Below, piece after piece: positions 5,224-7,416 of a DNA stretch of 7,416 nucleotides. The notes beneath the pieces were generated by a model. That model worked only from the letters and a program-made list of their open reading frames with translations, ran no database searches and was not told the DNA's origin. Source of the DNA: Actinomycetota bacterium (GTDB lineage: Bacteria > Actinomycetota > Actinomycetes > S36-B12). A program made the position numbers and the translations under genes. Numbering within the stretch: the stretch's first letter is position 1; each line of letters opens with the position of its first letter. The stretch is taken from positions 1 through 7,416 of the forward strand of contig JAQCBM010000091.1 of the NCBI GenBank assembly GCA_027729865.1, given 5' to 3'.

Positions 5224-7416
5224 ATGGTGAAGCCACCTCACACGCCCGAATGGAGTCGCTACCTCGAGTGGAACTCGGCGATCGCGCTTGTGGTGTACAG
5301 CGATGATCGGGCCGGCCTGCCGAGTTACCTCGACCTTGAAGGCGAGACCCTTGAAAGGATTCGCGATCTTGCCGAACCTGCATGCCTTGACCCGTCGAGC
5401 GGTCTCCAGGAGACCGTTCGTGCCACGCTGAATTTTGGCAAGGGTCCAGCACGAGTGTTGGCTCAGCACCTAACGCGGCTGAGCGAGTGGGGGAGAAGTG
5501 GGCAACTCGAAGAACCGCCGTGCCTCGCACTGCTTGCCGTCTTCAGCCTGGCGGCAGAGAACATGCGGGATGGAGACGGAATGGCCGCGAACAACTTCTA
5601 CGGCCGTCTGGCAGACGTACTGTCTCTCGACGCTGATCAAGCTGACGAACTCGAGCGCGCCTATCGCAGAAAAGTTTCAGTCGGTGCGGCCTGTTCGGAA
5701 GTGCTGTGGGGCAGCCTTACAACATGGCTTGAACGGAACGAGGGCAACCGAGGCCTGCCTACGGCTTACGCGGCTGGATACCGCAACATCGGCCCCGCGC
5801 TATCTCAGGCACTCGTTCGCCAAACCGATCGTGAGCGATTGTTCAGCGCTTTCAGTGCTTACGGACTCAGCCCCAGGTCGACAATTGACGGCACGGAGAT
5901 GCGGATCCTTATCGAGGAGTGGCTTAGCCGAGTTCCGTGCCCTGCAAGCAACAACTTTGCTCGGTTATGGCGAGACAATGATGCTGCCCGAGACCGAATT
6001 GTCGATGTCGCTCGGCTGGAACTTGCTGCGTGGGATGGAGCCGAACGAGGTGAGGACGGTGAGGGAGCGAAGCGCCCGAGTCGCCTTCGACTCGTTGCAG
6101 GTTTACAGACATTCATCAATACCGAACTCCAGCTCACACTCGGTTTGCCCGCGGCTGATCACGACGGTGACCACTTTGAATTGCTAGATCGAAATGGTCA
6201 AGCCATCGGGACCCTGGACTTCATGCGCCGCACCGGTGGCTGGCTTGTCTGTGCGCCGACAACCACGATTGATCCCGGTTCCATCCTGATCGGCGACGTT
6301 GCGCTGCGGCGCCCGGACGATCAGAGCACCGCGACACGCCAACCGCGCCGACTCATTCCTCTCCGATTCGACGTGTCACTACAGGCCTTCGTCGAGCAAG
6401 ATCGTGTCAGTCTCGGTGAGGAACACCTGTTGCTGGCTCACCCCCTCTTGGTGGGCCAGCTTGACCCGGCTATCGAGGGTGCCGCCCGCCCCGGCTTCAA
6501 GCGCCACGATGAACTGAAGGGACTGCCAGCTGGCTGGGTGCTGTACGAAAAGATTCAGATTCTTTCGGCACTCCCTACCGAGGGACTGAAGCATGCGGAC
6601 CTGAAGCCACTCCAGCCCTTGGCGCGAACCCAGGTTGTTCTCGAGGGCGGCCTCAAGATCCCCGGCAACATTCCGAAGTGGTCAACACAACACCCGCCCG
6701 AGTTGCGCGTCACATCGGACGACAGTTCCGCTCTCCGCGCTGATCTTCGGACCACGCGATCTCTCGCTGAACCTGCCGCGGAAGATCGAAGTCACACCAG
6801 CCTCCAACCGGTACTCATCTGGTCGCTCGAACAAGAGCACCTGCAAGACGGTGACTACGAAATTTCCGTCTATGACGACGATGGACAACTAGGAAATCCT
6901 GTCACGTTGCGGCTTCGCACCGCTGACAACCCAGCGCTCCGGCTCTCACGCGAAGTGGTCGCACTGCGTCACCGGGTAACTGACGGGTTGTTTGGGCTGG
7001 GCGCAAGTGCTGCAGACGATATGTCCGGATTCGAGGTGGCTCCGGAAGATACGACTGACATTGACGACGATGCGCATATCTTCAGTCATGTCCCGGACTG
7101 GTGGTCATTTAGGCACGTGAGTCCTACGAATTCAGGCTCAGTGGTGTTGTACGCACCAGAGGCAGACGCTGAGTCCTGCATTTTCACCGGCGCGCATCAC
7201 TTTCTTCTCGAAACCGTGCAGCAAGGGATGTCGTCCGTCGAGGGGGTGTGCAAGAAGTGCGGGATGGTCAAGCGATACCGCGCTCGCCGGGCTCGAGCGA
7301 GACGTTTCTCCAGGAAGGAGGCGCAACAGGCTCCACAGATCGCTGTTCGTCAACTTGACCCGATTCCCGAGTCAGTCCGCTTGACCTGGGCAACCGGTTT
7401 TGACGCTGTTTGTCAC
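5224..7416 (+). CDS. Large multidomain protein of unknown family, incomplete at window end
   Basis: An uninterrupted frame runs from ATG 5224 to the last base, 731 codons without a stop, so the gene continues beyond the window. ATG 5224 is the first start after an in-frame TAA at 5206-5208; no Shine-Dalgarno precedes it. Residues 1 to about 290 look helical and soluble, with a distinctive GLPTAYAAGYRNIGPALSQ (177-195) followed by ALVRQTDRERLF. From about 315 the chain is beta-rich: FELLDRNGQAIGTLDF, LEGGLKIPGNIPKWS (about 472-486), and DGDYEISVYDDDGQ (542-555), which resembles an Ig-like or other beta-sandwich strand pair. Near the cut-off there is a CKKC pair (Cys676, Cys679), which may be half of a zinc ribbon, followed by an arginine-rich RYRARRARARRFSRK (684-698) suited to nucleic-acid contact. 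I see no Walker, helicase or nuclease motif in the visible part. It is divergent from the PRTase/DprA-like operon and may be a core component of the same module. I do not recognise the family with confidence. Confidence 0.85.
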   Translation, partial: MVKPPHTPEWSRYLEWNSAIALVVYSDDRAGLPSYLDLEGETLERIRDLAEPACLDPSSGLQETVRATLNFGKGPARVLAQHLTRLSEWGRSGQLEEPPCLALLAVFSLAAENMRDGDGMAANNFYGRLADVLSLDADQADELERAYRRKVSVGAACSEVLWGSLTTWLERNEGNRGLPTAYAAGYRNIGPALSQALVRQTDRERLFSAFSAYGLSPRSTIDGTEMRILIEEWLSRVPCPASNNFARLWRDNDAARDRIVDVARLELAAWDGAERGEDGEGAKRPSRLRLVAGLQTFINTELQLTLGLPAADHDGDHFELLDRNGQAIGTLDFMRRTGGWLVCAPTTTIDPGSILIGDVALRRPDDQSTATRQPRRLIPLRFDVSLQAFVEQDRVSLGEEHLLLAHPLLVGQLDPAIEGAARPGFKRHDELKGLPAGWVLYEKIQILSALPTEGLKHADLKPLQPLARTQVVLEGGLKIPGNIPKWSTQHPPELRVTSDDSSALRADLRTTRSLAEPAAEDRSHTSLQPVLIWSLEQEHLQDGDYEISVYDDDGQLGNPVTLRLRTADNPALRLSREVVALRHRVTDGLFGLGASAADDMSGFEVAPEDTTDIDDDAHIFSHVPDWWSFRHVSPTNSGSVVLYAPEADAESCIFTGAHHFLLETVQQGMSSVEGVCKKCGMVKRYRARRARARRFSRKEAQQAPQIAVRQLDPIPESVRLTWATGFDAVCH

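Noticed and set aside
4912..5469. Minus-strand 185-codon frame crossing the divergent promoter region
   Set aside because: It overlaps both the start of the PRTase gene and the first 240 bases of the large gene, and its product matches nothing I know.
5498..6187. Plus-strand 229-codon frame inside the large gene
   Set aside because: It is a +1 shadow of the continuous 731-codon frame, whose composition is far more protein-like.
1..7416. CRISPR array, insertion sequence, tRNA or rRNA
   Set aside because: I found no regularly spaced direct repeats, no transposase-like product, no terminal inverted repeats with target duplication, and no cloverleaf with a GTTC-type T-arm in the intergenic regions.

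Overview
The window looks like part of a defence or nucleotide-conflict island from a GC-rich bacterium. An actinobacterium is my best guess, from the GC-rich coding sequence, the GTG starts and the frequent lack of a clear Shine-Dalgarno sequence. Nothing in the window fixes the taxon. There is no rRNA, tRNA, transposase or CRISPR array, and no housekeeping gene that could anchor it.

Left part: a minus-strand gene (97-1605) encodes a SIR2-like NAD-processing protein with an N-terminal macro-like domain. It is separated by a 430-base divergent intergenic region, which contains a 9-bp inverted repeat and an AT-richer promoter-proximal end, from a plus-strand gene pair (2036-3225). That pair encodes an acidic, helical protein of unknown family and a short PemK/MazF-like protein whose start overlaps the preceding stop (TGATG). 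It resembles a toxin-antitoxin operon, but the upstream partner is much longer than a classical antitoxin.

Middle part: a 252-base convergent spacer with a GC-rich hairpin just after the MazF-like stop leads to a two-gene minus-strand operon (4958 to 3478). It encodes a ComF-like type I phosphoribosyltransferase followed 11 nt later by a DprA/Smf-like Rossmann (SLOG-class) protein without the usual C-terminal winged helix. The ribosome binding site of the second gene is built into the stop codon of the first, so the two are probably made together.

Right part: diverging from this operon across a 265-base region is a long open frame (5224 to the window end, at least 731 codons, no stop). It encodes a large multidomain protein I cannot assign: a helical N-terminal half, a beta-rich middle and a CxxC plus arginine-rich segment near the cut-off.

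My reading is that the window holds two or three immune-type modules side by side: a macro-SIR2 effector, a MazF-like pair, and a DprA/PRTase/large-protein module. The last is the best candidate for an undescribed or little-described system. It would combine a nucleotide- or DNA-binding DprA fold and a PRPP-dependent enzyme with a large partner whose downstream neighbours lie outside the window. The functional linkage is inferred from gene arrangement only.
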